DNA of 64,000 nucleotides, taken from positions 434,001 through 498,000 of the forward strand of contig NZ_WBMT01000003.1 of the NCBI RefSeq assembly GCF_008923185.1. The letters are read 5' to 3'. Positions within the stretch are counted from its first letter, which is position 1. Every line of letters begins with the position of its first letter. Position numbers and translations under genes: made by a program. Positions 8,561 through 16,486 of the stretch are shown in pieces. Below the pieces are notes generated by a model. It was given only the letters and a program-made list of their open reading frames with translations, was not told where the DNA came from and searched no databases. This DNA is from Actinomadura rudentiformis. GTDB taxonomy: Bacteria > Actinomycetota > Actinomycetes > Streptosporangiales > Streptosporangiaceae.

Positions 8561-8590
8561 GGGGTGGCACCGGTGTTCCGGCACCACCCC
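8561..8590. terminator. Hairpin between convergent genes
   Basis: GGGGTGGCACCGG and CCGGCACCACCCC flank a TGTT loop. The stem is 13 bp with two central C-A mismatches and no U-run. It lies 30 bp beyond the stop of the YkvA-like gene and probably ends its transcript. Confidence 0.6.
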
Positions 8591-8620
8591 GCATAGGCGA
8601 TCGCTTTCTGTGGCCTGCGC

Positions 8621-8983
8621 TCAGTCGATGACCTCGCCCACCACGACGTTCGGGCGGCCGCCGCGTTCCCAGGTGACGAAGTCCCCCGCCGACCTGATCA
8701 GAAGGGCGGCCAGCCACAGGGCCACGCCGGTGTCGTCAGCGATCCCGACGACCGGCAGGACCTCGGGAATCGCGTCGATCGGCGAGATGATGTAGATGAG
8801 GCCCAGTGCCAGCAGGCCGAGCGTCCCGTACGACATGCCCTTGTAGTTGCCGCACAGCACCGACTTGATCATGCGCGGCACCGCGCGGACGCGCTCGAAC
8901 AGGCCCGGGGCGTCGGGCTGGAGTGTCTCGCTGTAGATCTGCCAGGCCTGGCCGGCCGCTGCAGCACTGCGCTTCTTGTTCAC
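8621..8983 (-). CDS. YkvA-family (DUF1232) small membrane protein
   Basis: A 120-aa protein with the DUF1232 core: a hydrophobic helix (GLLALGLIYIISP) running into the conserved SPIDAIPEVLPVVGIADD motif, then a second helix. The GTG start at 8981-8983 has GGAG 7 bp upstream. The biochemical role of the family is unknown; members are short inner-membrane proteins with an acidic motif at the membrane face. It is monocistronic and divergent from the SnoaL-like gene. Confidence 0.88.
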   Translation of the reverse strand: MNKKRSAAAAGQAWQIYSETLQPDAPGLFERVRAVPRMIKSVLCGNYKGMSYGTLGLLALGLIYIISPIDAIPEVLPVVGIADDTGVALWLAALLIRSAGDFVTWERGGRPNVVVGEVID

Positions 8984-9080
8984 CGGGCACTCCTACATCA
9001 CACGAACAAGGGCGCGCCCCCGCGGCGCCCACGACTATCTACGACGCGCGATATGCCCGAGTTGTTCCATTGATCGAGCA

Positions 9081-9119
9081 TGATCCGGATCACCCTCCCC
9101 CCTGACCGGAGGCGGTCAG
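9081..9119. promoter_or_regulatory. Two palindromes in a divergent promoter region
   Basis: TGATCCGGATCA (9081-9092) is a perfect 12-bp palindrome, and CTGACCG-GAGG-CGGTCAG (9102-9119) a perfect 7-bp inverted repeat. Both lie between the YkvA-like gene and the SnoaL-like gene. Either could bind a regulator; no such regulator is adjacent. Confidence 0.35.
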
Positions 9120-9192
9120 GCGGCGGCAGTACGGCGATGATCGCGAGTAGCGTGCACATCCCTTTTGCCCGGGTAATTCCCTTGGAGCTGAG

Positions 9193-9552
9193 ATGCGGCC
9201 ACGCAGCCTTGAGGCCATCGTCCGGAGCTACTACGACCATGTGGACCGCGGGCAGTTGGAGGCGCTGCTCGCGCTCTTTCACGACGATATCGAGTACGAG
9301 CGGCAGGGCACCCCCACCATCGTCGGCCTGCCCGCCCTGCGGACGTTCTACGAGTCCAGCCGCGTCATCGAGACCGGCGTCCACCAGCTCGACCAGGTGC
9401 TGCCCGGCGACGCCTGGGTGGCGGTGCGCGGCAGGTTCCAGGGCCGTCTCCGTGACGGGCAGGACGTACGGCTGCGCTTCACCGACTGGCACCACTTCCA
9501 GGACGGCAAGATCATCCGCCGCGAGACGCTCTTCCCCGGTCGCACGGTCTAG
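9193..9552 (+). CDS. SnoaL-like / NTF2-fold protein
   Basis: A 119-aa NTF2-like protein that matches the small SnoaL-like domain: an N-terminal helix (LEAIVRSYYDHVDRGQLEALLALF), then HDDIEYER, a beta sheet, and DGKIIRRETLF near the end. The ATG has GGAG 7 bp upstream. These cone-shaped folds act as isomerases, cyclases or ligand carriers. The Asp-His pair of polyketide cyclases cannot be asserted, so no reaction is assigned. It stands alone between divergent and downstream genes. Confidence 0.85.
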   Translation: MRPRSLEAIVRSYYDHVDRGQLEALLALFHDDIEYERQGTPTIVGLPALRTFYESSRVIETGVHQLDQVLPGDAWVAVRGRFQGRLRDGQDVRLRFTDWHHFQDGKIIRRETLFPGRTV

Positions 9553-9729
9553 GAATCCGGTCACCGAAGGTAAGGGTTCCATCACGTACCCATACCAAAG
9601 GCGGTGATTTGGGCGCGTTTCCCGGGGCCTGCTGGAAACATGGCTTTCGAGACCCGAGAACGTGCAGGAGAGCGCCGCTCCTGCCTGGCGTGGTCTCCCC
9701 AGCGTCGAGCACGGGGAGCTGACTCAGGC

Positions 9730-10674
9730 ATGACCGGCGAGCGTCCGAACACCAGCCGAATCATCTCCGGCACCACGGCCGGCACACCGTATCTCGCACT
9801 TCCTCCGACCGCTGTCGACGCCCGGCCGGCGGGCCCCACCCGGCTCGTCATCGCCTGGCCCGGCTTCGATCCGCCCCGGACCGGCGCGGCGTTCGCAGCG
9901 GCGGTGCCGCTGACCGGCGTGCCGACATGGCGCGTCCACCTGGACCTGCCGACCGTGAACGGCGATCCGCCCAACGCGCTCACCTCGGGTGACCTGCTGG
10001 AGGACGCGGGCATCGAACGGTACGCAGCGATCGTCGAACAGGCGGCCACGCGGCTCCCGGCCGTGCTGGCGGGCCTCCGCCGCGACCTCGGGATCACCGA
10101 TGGCCCCATCGCACTGGCGGGATTCTCAGTCGGCGGCGCCGCGGCACTGCTGACGCTGGCTCGGGGTCTGGTGCCGGTCAGCACCGCGGCGGTCATCGCG
10201 CCTGTGATCGCCCCGGCCCGCACCGTACGGTTCCTCGAAAAGCGGGCCGGCCGCGAGCGAGCCTGGTCCGACCGCGCCCGCGACCTCGCCGACCGGCTCG
10301 ACCTCGGAACCCTCGCCGGGGACATCGCCGGCCACGGCGCCACCCTGCTCCTCATCGGCGGCGCCAAGGACCGCCTGGTGCCGCCCAGCGAGATCACCGC
10401 ACTGCGCGACTCGCTGCGACGGCACGGCACCGAGACGGCCGAGTCGGCGACGTTCCGGATGGGCCATCACCTGACGGCCGAGCCCGGCACCGATCCGCTG
10501 CCGCCCACCACCGAGGCGGTACGGGTGGACGGCGCGCTCTCCGACTGGTTCCGCGAACGGCTCGCCCGGACGGCCGCGCGCCCACCCGGACACCGGCCCG
10601 CACAGGCACCGGTACCCCTCCACCTCGAAGGCTCCAAACTGGAGCCCGCCAGCGGCGCCGGCCACCGCACCTGA
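9730..10674 (+). CDS. Alpha/beta-hydrolase fold protein (dienelactone-hydrolase-like)
   Basis: About 314 aa from an ATG with GGGGAG 11 bp upstream; a longer in-frame start at 9604 is less likely. It shows the nucleophile elbow AGFSVGGAAALL, a probable acid in GGAKDRLVPPSE, and the histidine in GHHLTAEPG, so the catalytic triad looks complete. There is no signal peptide, so it is cytoplasmic. The first strand region (RLVIAWPGFDPPRTG) is less typical. The C-terminal 40 residues are Pro/Arg-rich and probably disordered. Substrate unknown; neighbours give no hint. Confidence 0.8.
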   Translation: MTGERPNTSRIISGTTAGTPYLALPPTAVDARPAGPTRLVIAWPGFDPPRTGAAFAAAVPLTGVPTWRVHLDLPTVNGDPPNALTSGDLLEDAGIERYAAIVEQAATRLPAVLAGLRRDLGITDGPIALAGFSVGGAAALLTLARGLVPVSTAAVIAPVIAPARTVRFLEKRAGRERAWSDRARDLADRLDLGTLAGDIAGHGATLLLIGGAKDRLVPPSEITALRDSLRRHGTETAESATFRMGHHLTAEPGTDPLPPTTEAVRVDGALSDWFRERLARTAARPPGHRPAQAPVPLHLEGSKLEPASGAGHRT

Positions 10675-10726
10675 CAAGGCAACCAAATCCACCCACGCCA
10701 GCCCCACCGCACCGCAGGCACCACCA

Positions 10727-10771
10727 CGTGGCAGACCTGGGCGCGGGGCGGACACCACCGTGGCAGACCTC
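10727..10771. repeat. Imperfect duplication downstream of the hydrolase gene
   Basis: The phrase ACCAC(G/C)GTGGCAGACCT occurs twice in this 179-bp convergent gap, about 40 bp apart. Unlike the arrays at other convergent junctions, it does not include a stop codon of either neighbour. Confidence 0.6.
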
Positions 10772-10853
10772 ACTGCGTGGTGATGCTCGTCGTGCGGGGG
10801 GCTCGGCTTGCGGTTGGCCTCGGTTTGCGCGACGCGCTTAGCGTGCGAGGTCC

Positions 10854-11432
10854 TCAGCGGCGGGCGAGGATTTGGTAGCGGACCGGGATGACGCCTGATC
10901 CGGTGCCGCCGACCTCGGCCATTGCGGCCTTGGAGAGGTCGAGGCAGCGGCCGCCCACGTACGGGCCGCGGTCGTTGATGCGGACCACCACGTCCTTGCC
11001 GTTGTTCTTGTTGGTCACGCGGACCTTCGAACCCATCGGCAGGGTCTTGTGCGCGGCGGTGAGCTCGCTGGGGTCGAACTGCTCACCGCTGGCCGTCGGC
11101 TGGCTCTCCCAGTAGTACGAGGCCTCACAGGAGCCCGACTCGATCACCTTGAACGGCGACCTCTTGGGCTTCGTGGACGGCTTGACGGCCTTGGGCTTCG
11201 GGGTGGGGGCCGCCTCCCGGGCGCCGCCTCGGCTGGCGCGGCCGGGGGTCTCCCGCGGCGGGTCTGCCTGCGGGGTGAACGAGGGGGCCGGGGCGGCTTG
11301 GGTGGATCTCGGTGTTCCCTCACTGGCGAGGGCGGCCCAGCCTCCTGCTGCGATGACCGCCACGGCGACGCCGGTGGCGATCAGGATGGTGCGGATACGG
11401 GTCTTGGGGCGATGTTTTCCAGGCCTACCCAC
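10854..11432 (-). CDS. RlpA-like double-psi beta-barrel secreted protein
   Basis: About 192 aa from a GTG preceded by AAAGGA. An N-terminal membrane/signal segment (TILIATGVAVAVIAAGGWAAL) is followed by a Pro/Lys/Thr linker of about 65 residues and a C-terminal double-psi beta-barrel of about 90 residues. The barrel has SYYWESQPTASGEQFD, LTAAHKTLPMGSKVRVTN and the hallmark VRINDRGPYVGGRCLDLSKAA. RlpA proteins bind or cleave denuded peptidoglycan. Similar actinobacterial proteins are resuscitation/wall-turnover factors, often under riboswitch control, but the ydaO (c-di-AMP) consensus could not be found upstream. Monocistronic. Confidence 0.88.
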   Translation of the reverse strand: MGRPGKHRPKTRIRTILIATGVAVAVIAAGGWAALASEGTPRSTQAAPAPSFTPQADPPRETPGRASRGGAREAAPTPKPKAVKPSTKPKRSPFKVIESGSCEASYYWESQPTASGEQFDPSELTAAHKTLPMGSKVRVTNKNNGKDVVVRINDRGPYVGGRCLDLSKAAMAEVGGTGSGVIPVRYQILARR

Positions 11433-11934
11433 AGAGGAGTCCTTTGGTCGGGGACAGAACCCCGGACGCCCGGCGTGTCGACTCACCGCCGTTCCTTGCG
11501 GCCGTTCAGGCGCCCTGAGGTCGACCCGAATCCATCGCCGCCCGCGGGACGGCCCTCCAGGGGAAACGACCCCGTGGGCTCCCGCCGCTGTGCGCTCTAG
11601 AGGCGCTCCGCGTCATCGCGGTATTGGCGTCCGGCTGGTGCGGTCCCCGCCGGTTCTCATCGCTCTCATGTCAGGGTCCGCACACAAGTCCCAGACCGTA
11701 TGTCGCGGATCTCGATCCTTTGACAAATCTTGGCCCTTTTGTGGGGTTTATCACCCCTTTTATGGCGCCATGGAGTGGATCAAACACTCTGTGTTGAGCA
11801 CAACGAAGATCACCTTTACCGGGACGTGGAACGCCGATCTCGGAGCGATAACGGCAATTCCCGCCAACGCGAACGGGGCGTTCCGAGAGTGCTCAGAGCA
11901 CCTCGGACGCCCCGTTCGCGCGCCGGATGAGCGG
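11433..11934. other. 502-bp intergenic region upstream of the RlpA-like gene
   Basis: No gene is visible. It holds the promoter and a long 5' leader of the RlpA-like gene; reading the minus strand, GGGG-TCGTTT-CCCC forms a small hairpin near 11558-11571. An A/T-rich patch at about 11720-11800 is the most promoter-like part. The far end is occupied by the terminator of the next gene. Confidence 0.5.
11868..11920. terminator. Long hairpin terminator
   Basis: A near-perfect stem pairs CGCGAACGGGGCG with CGCCCCGTTCGCG and continues inward through CCGAG/CTCGG and GTGCT/AGCAC to a CAG loop. It begins 15 bp beyond the stop of the secreted-protein gene. There is no U-run, as is common in actinomycetes. 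The arm GAACGGGGCGTTCC is shared with the terminator at 36793-36828. Confidence 0.8.
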
Positions 11935-13119
11935 TCAGTCGTTCTCTTCTGGATCGACTGGGCCCTGCGGCCCCTTGGAGAACTTCGCCAGCTGCGCGGG
12001 AAGGTCCGACAGCCCGTTGGCCGGCAGGATGCGGTCCAGGCCCGGCAAGCCCCCGAACAGGCCACCCTGGTCAGACGCGGGAGCGGGTGCAGGCGCGGGC
12101 GGCTCTCCGTCGGCCAACCGGGCCGCGCCACCGGGAGCCTTGCCCGTGCCATCGGTCACGTGACCGGTCGCCAGGCCGGGCGCGCTGCTCAGCGAGCCAC
12201 CGGTCTGGGCCGTCTCGGCCGGCAGGCGCAGCGCGTTGCTGAGACCCGCGAGAGCCGGGGCCTGCGGCAGTGCGGTCGTGGTGTTGGTCACGGCGCCGAG
12301 CAGGTTCTTGACCGTGTCGGTCTTCCCATCGTGAGCTCGCTTGCGTTCGGCGATCGGAAGGTCGCCCGGCAGGCTTCCGAGAGGCAGGCCATTGGTGATG
12401 CTGCCAAGCGGCAGGGTGTCGGTGACCGTGTTGAGCGGCACGCCGCTGGTGATGCCACCGATCGGCAGGCCGCGGGCGACCCCGGCGACGTGGACGTCCT
12501 TGGTGAGCTCGGAGGCCTGGGCGACGATCTCCTTCACCTGCAGGCAGTCGGCGGGGCGAGCGTCAGGGCTGACACCATCGGCCCCAGGGCCGCCGTCCAG
12601 GCTCGCCACACTGCCCAGCGGGTCAACCGTGCCGGTGGGCGCGACACGGAAGGCGGCCGGCGGCGCGGCGGGGACCTTGGACAACAGGGAACCCGCAGTG
12701 CCCTGCTGCACGACGCCGGTGGCGCCGCGGACGGGGCCATTGACCTGGCCATTGGCGACCTGGGCGCACTCGGCGGCGCGGCCTCCCAGGGCCATGTCGC
12801 CGCTGGCGGCCTTGAGCGCCTTCTTGCCGAGCCCGGCGACCGCGCTCTGCGAGCCGCCCTTGGCGCGCCGGCCGTTCACGATGCTCTGGTTCTCTGCCTT
12901 GTTGGTCGAGAGCGCGCTGTCCAGGCGGACGGAGCCGAGTCCGGTCACCGGGTCGAGGATGGGTGCCGCCTGCGGCGGCGCCACCTTCATGACGGCGCCC
13001 TTGAGCAGACCGGCGACCGGGCCCTCGTTCGCGTGTGCCGGAACGGACCCGACACCCACCACCACGGCCACCGGAGCGAGGACGGAGGCCCTCACCAGAC
13101 TCCTGGTAGTTCGATTCAT
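11935..13119 (-). CDS. Secreted protein of unknown function
   Basis: A 394-aa protein with a clear signal peptide (RTTRSLVRASVLAPVAVVVG, cleavage near PAHA-NEG) and no later membrane segment. The mature part is Gly/Ala/Pro/Leu-rich. It contains a quasi-repeat region with GLPIGGITSGVPL, DTLPLGSITNGLPLG and LPGDLP, two separate cysteines (AAECAQV, ADCLQV), and an acidic C terminus. It resembles uncharacterised actinomycete exported proteins rather than any enzyme family. The ATG at 13117-13119 has only a G-run upstream. It ends just before a strong hairpin and is monocistronic. A wall-associated structural role is possible but unsupported. Confidence 0.75.
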   Translation of the reverse strand: MNRTTRSLVRASVLAPVAVVVGVGSVPAHANEGPVAGLLKGAVMKVAPPQAAPILDPVTGLGSVRLDSALSTNKAENQSIVNGRRAKGGSQSAVAGLGKKALKAASGDMALGGRAAECAQVANGQVNGPVRGATGVVQQGTAGSLLSKVPAAPPAAFRVAPTGTVDPLGSVASLDGGPGADGVSPDARPADCLQVKEIVAQASELTKDVHVAGVARGLPIGGITSGVPLNTVTDTLPLGSITNGLPLGSLPGDLPIAERKRAHDGKTDTVKNLLGAVTNTTTALPQAPALAGLSNALRLPAETAQTGGSLSSAPGLATGHVTDGTGKAPGGAARLADGEPPAPAPAPASDQGGLFGGLPGLDRILPANGLSDLPAQLAKFSKGPQGPVDPEEND

Positions 13120-13449
13120 TTTCCCCCCCGGGGGTTCGACGATTGACCCTGCACGTGCGTGCGCGACGGAACCCGGTGGTCCTTTTCGGTCCCGGCATTC
13201 CGCCGCACCGTCGAGCGGGGACGTTAGTACACGCGCAGTGGCCGCACAGCGAATTCCCGGATGAATTGAAGGACCCATTAAAAGATCTACGACAATGGAT
13301 CGACGCCATTCAAATGGGCAGACATATTCCGACATCCACCCCCATCCATGACGACCACTTTGATCGCCACTGGCACCGCAATTGCGTAAACGACAAAGCG
13401 AGGGTGCCCAGAACGGGTCCGGGACGCCCTCGCTTTTTACCTGACGCGG
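13120..13449. other. 330-bp intergenic region, AT-rich
   Basis: No gene is visible. The stretch 13240-13390 is much richer in A/T than its surroundings and includes ATTAAAAGATCT and a CCATT-CAA-ATGG palindrome. It probably carries the promoter of the secreted-protein gene. The terminator of the diiron gene is at its right end. Confidence 0.55.
13395..13436. terminator. Terminator of the diiron-protein gene (bidirectional)
   Basis: AAAGCGAGGG and CCCTCGCTTT form a perfect 10-bp stem around a 22-base loop region; a T-run follows on the plus strand. It lies 14 bp past the stop of the minus-strand ferritin-like gene. Confidence 0.75.
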
Positions 13450-14559
13450 CTATGCCTGAGTGCCGCCCATGGCGATCGCCTCGTCGACCTCCTGCTTGCG
13501 GGCGGCGAGCTCCTGCGCGTGCCGCTCCTCGTCGACCTGCTCGGCTATCTCCTCGTCCTGGCGCATCAGCGCCTCCAGGTCGGCCTTGGCGTTGTCGAGG
13601 ACGCCCATGTCCGCGTAGGCCGCCTGCACCTTGTCACCCCAGAGCCCGACATCCTTCACGCATGGAACGATCCGGCTGAAGAGCAGAGACTGGTAGAGCG
13701 TCTGCATTTCGGAGTTGTCGACGTATTCCATGCACTTGTCGACGGGCATGTCGAGCTGCTCGAAGATCTCCCGGCCCTTGAAGCGGTCACGCATCAGATA
13801 GCAGCCCTCGACGACGAACTCCTCGCGCTCCGCGCGTTCCTTCTCGGTGAGCTCGGCGTAGTAGTCCTTGAGCGCCAGCCGGCCGAACGCGACGTGCCGC
13901 GCCTCGTCCTGCATGACGTACGCGAGCAGTTGCTTGACCAGCGGGTTGGTCGACAGATCCCGGTAGAGCCCGAACGCCGCGAGCGCCAGTCCCTCGATGA
14001 GGACCTGCATGCCGAGATAGGGCAGATCCCAGCGGGAGTCCTCAAGCGACTCCGCGAGGAGCTTCGCGAGGTCCTGGTTGATCGGGTAGTACATGCCGAT
14101 CTTCTCGTGCACGAACTTCGAGTACAGCTCCACATGCCGCGCCTCGTCCATGGTCTGGGTGGCGGCGTAGAACTTGGAGTCCAGGTCCGGCACCGACTGG
14201 ACGATCCGCGCGGAGACGTTCAGGGCACCCTGCTCACCGTGCAGGAACTGGCTGAACAGCCACGCGCCCTGATGACGGCCGAACTCGTCGCGTTCCTTCT
14301 GCGTCATCCGGTCCCAGATCTCCGACCCGAAGAGCGGGTTGAAGTGCTCGGGCAGCCCGGCGACGTTGTCGGGGTCCACCTCGATGTCCCAGTCGATGCG
14401 CTTCTGCGCGTCCCACTGCTTGTCCTTGCCCTTCTGGTACAGGTTCAGCAGCCGGTCGCGGCCGTCGTCGTACTCCCAGGTGAAGCGGGCGTCCCCCGCC
14501 ATCGGCACATTCCAGGTCTCCTGCGGCACCGGGGTGACGTAGCGGTCGTAGGAACTCAC
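13450..14559 (-). CDS. Ferritin-like diiron protein (putative diiron oxygenase)
   Basis: A 369-aa all-helical protein with two diiron half-sites: GEQGALNVSARIVQ then TMDEARHVELYSKF, and EGLALAAFGLYRDL then MQDEARHVAFGRLAL. Two EARH motifs, each with a preceding glutamate, are the signature of ribonucleotide-reductase-R2/AurF-type carboxylate diiron enzymes. It is probably an oxidase or N-oxygenase rather than R2, since no reductase large subunit is nearby. The last 40 residues are a charged coiled coil. The GTG at 14557-14559 has AGGAGG 8 bp upstream. A 31-bp inverted repeat 51 bp upstream suggests repression by a TetR-like protein. Confidence 0.85.
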   Translation of the reverse strand: MSSYDRYVTPVPQETWNVPMAGDARFTWEYDDGRDRLLNLYQKGKDKQWDAQKRIDWDIEVDPDNVAGLPEHFNPLFGSEIWDRMTQKERDEFGRHQGAWLFSQFLHGEQGALNVSARIVQSVPDLDSKFYAATQTMDEARHVELYSKFVHEKIGMYYPINQDLAKLLAESLEDSRWDLPYLGMQVLIEGLALAAFGLYRDLSTNPLVKQLLAYVMQDEARHVAFGRLALKDYYAELTEKERAEREEFVVEGCYLMRDRFKGREIFEQLDMPVDKCMEYVDNSEMQTLYQSLLFSRIVPCVKDVGLWGDKVQAAYADMGVLDNAKADLEALMRQDEEIAEQVDEERHAQELAARKQEVDEAIAMGGTQA

Positions 14560-14609
14560 GTGTGAACCTCCTGCGGGCGCGCCGTGGGCCTCGTCTCTGA
14601 TCAACCCAC

Positions 14610-14640
14610 CGCTTTACATACCTTCGTAACATGTAAAGCG
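14610..14640. promoter_or_regulatory. Candidate operator CGCTTTACAT-N11-ATGTAAAGCG
   Basis: A perfect 10-bp inverted repeat with an 11-bp spacer in the divergent region between the diiron gene and the LpqC-like esterase. The size and dyad fit a TetR-type dimer site. The TetR gene at 16487-17113 is the nearest candidate regulator; its own upstream region shows no similar site. Confidence 0.6.
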
Positions 14641-14795
14641 ATGACCCACCAGACCCGAAAAGTCCGGCATCAGGCATCCGTCGCCGCCTCATGGCAGCCG
14701 TCAAGCGCGCCCAACAGCCCCATCGCAACCACATCAAGGGCATCCACCCCCGCACGCCCCGAGGCCGACTTTGCCCGGCCGCATAGCATCAAGCG

Positions 14796-15782
14796 ATGCG
14801 ACGGCCGTTCCTCGCCCTGCTCGCGCTCGTGGGCGCTCTCCTGACCGGGTGCTCGGATCCCGCCGAGCCCCCGTCATCCGGCCGGCCCTCCTCGTCCGGC
14901 CAGCCGCGCACCCATGTCCCGGCGGCGCGTTCGAATGCCGTGCCGAGCGCGGGATGCGGGCGCCAGGCCACCACGGGACGGCACACGTACGGCGGACGGT
15001 CCTACCTGCTGACGCTGCCCAAGTCCGACGGGCGGACACCGATGCCGGTGGTCGTCGATCTCCATGGGCTGAGGTCGACGGGCTTCGAGCAGGCCGTCTA
15101 CAGCCGGATGGCGACGACAGGATCGGCACGCGGTTTCACGGTCGTCGAGCCGGAGGGGGGCGGCGGCAGGACGGGCTGGAAACTGCCCGGGATGGCGGAA
15201 GGCTCGGCGGACATCGCCTACATCGGATCGCTGCTCGACCACCTCGAACGGACGTTGTGCGTCGACAAGCGGCGCGTGTTCGCGACCGGCTTCTCCAACG
15301 GCGCCGGGCTCTCGGCCGCGCTGGTCTGCGGCCTGAACGGAAGGCTTGCGGGCGTGGCCCCCGTGGCGGGGCTCAACCTCGCCCGCCCTTGCCCGCGCGC
15401 CCGCCCCACCACGATCGTGGCGTTCCACGGGACCGCCGACCAGATCATCCCGTACCGGGGCGGCAGCCCGTTCGGCGGTGACCGCACGCGGATCCCCGCC
15501 TGGATGGACCCCGTCGACGGCGTCTTCGCCCTGCCGCCCGTGACGGCTCTCACCGACCAATGGGCCCGGACGTTCGGCTGCACCGGCACCGCCCGCGACG
15601 CCCCGGCGAACGAGATCAAGCGGGTGAGCCACACCGGCTGCCAGAACGGCGTCCGCGTGGACCTCTACACGATCACCGGCGGCGGTCACACCTGGCCCGG
15701 CGCCCTCCCGATCGGGATCGGGAGGACCACGGACCAGATCGACGCCACGAAAGTGATCCTCGACACCTTCTCGGCCCTCTAG
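14796..15782 (+). CDS. LpqC-like lipoprotein esterase (PHB-depolymerase family)
   Basis: A 328-aa lipoprotein: the N terminus RRPFLALLALVGALLTGC has a lipobox (LTGC, Cys19), followed by a Ser/Pro linker and an alpha/beta-hydrolase domain. Motifs are VVVDLHGLRSTG, the nucleophile GFSNGAGLSAALVCG, the acid in FHGTADQIIPY, and the histidine in GGGHTWPG, all typical of polyhydroxybutyrate-depolymerase/feruloyl-esterase (LpqC) proteins. It would sit on the outer face of the membrane and hydrolyse an ester. It lies divergently from the diiron gene across the 31-bp inverted repeat, so both may share control. Confidence 0.9.
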   Translation: MRRPFLALLALVGALLTGCSDPAEPPSSGRPSSSGQPRTHVPAARSNAVPSAGCGRQATTGRHTYGGRSYLLTLPKSDGRTPMPVVVDLHGLRSTGFEQAVYSRMATTGSARGFTVVEPEGGGGRTGWKLPGMAEGSADIAYIGSLLDHLERTLCVDKRRVFATGFSNGAGLSAALVCGLNGRLAGVAPVAGLNLARPCPRARPTTIVAFHGTADQIIPYRGGSPFGGDRTRIPAWMDPVDGVFALPPVTALTDQWARTFGCTGTARDAPANEIKRVSHTGCQNGVRVDLYTITGGGHTWPGALPIGIGRTTDQIDATKVILDTFSAL

Positions 15783-15824
15783 GTCAACGACCGGCCGCCC
15801 CCGAGCGCGGGTCGCGGATCGGGC

Positions 15825-16424
15825 TCAGCGGGATTGGAGGGCGTCCAGGGCCACGGCCTGGGCCAGGATCAGGCGGCGGTCGAGGTTCGGGTCCTTGATG
15901 TCGACCACATAGCGGTCGCGCAGGCCGAACTTCTTCTCCACGGAGAAGACCAGCTGCTCACCCGCGTAGAAGTCGAAGTGGTACGGCCAGGCGAAGGGGA
16001 TGTTGTTCGCGAACGGGATGAATTCCCAGACCCGCCGGAGGATCGCGACGTTCTTGTTGCGCTCGCTGCCCGTGGCCACGCCCAGGCCAGGCTGCTCAAG
16101 GTGCCAGGTCGACTTCAGGAGCGACTTCGCGAAGTCCTTGCGGAAGTTGCCGATCGACTGGCCGCCGGCGTCGGTGACGTCGTACGTCGCGCCCACGTCG
16201 ATGACGCTGCGGGCCTTGAAGCCGAGGATCGGCTGGGACTTGGAGTCGTCGGTGTAGAGGGTGACCTGTTCCTTGAAGGCCAGCCGCTTCTGCTGGGCGA
16301 ACGCGACCATCTCGCCCTCGGAGCCGTCCGGCGCCTCGGCGCGGACCTCGTACTGGTTGACCATCATCCGCACACGCTGGCGCACCAGGAAGCGGCTCTG
16401 CGTCTGGAGCTTCTCGAGATCCAC
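15825..16424 (-). CDS. LURP-one / phospholipid-scramblase-like protein
   Basis: About 199 aa from a GTG at 16424; an earlier in-frame start (16478) would add 18 residues. The sequence matches the LURP-one-related tubby-like beta-barrel fold: MVNQYEVRAE, FKEQVTLYTDDSKSQPILGFKARS, VGATYDVTDAGGQSIGNFRKDF, then a strand-rich half ending RDRYVVDIKDPNLDRRLILAQAVALDAL. No signal peptide is present. The molecular role in bacteria is unknown. It is downstream of a TetR gene on the same strand, 62 bp from the TetR stop to this start, so the two may be cotranscribed. Confidence 0.85.
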   Translation of the reverse strand: MDLEKLQTQSRFLVRQRVRMMVNQYEVRAEAPDGSEGEMVAFAQQKRLAFKEQVTLYTDDSKSQPILGFKARSVIDVGATYDVTDAGGQSIGNFRKDFAKSLLKSTWHLEQPGLGVATGSERNKNVAILRRVWEFIPFANNIPFAWPYHFDFYAGEQLVFSVEKKFGLRDRYVVDIKDPNLDRRLILAQAVALDALQSR

Positions 16425-16486
16425 GGGAGGCGTCCTGTTCTGTTGCGCATCGGGAGGAGTGTGGCGAGTGTGCCACATCTATCCGA

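Noticed and set aside
11433..11760. c-di-AMP (ydaO) riboswitch before the RlpA-like gene
   Set aside because: Such genes often have one, but the conserved blocks could not be found; only simple GC-rich hairpins are present.
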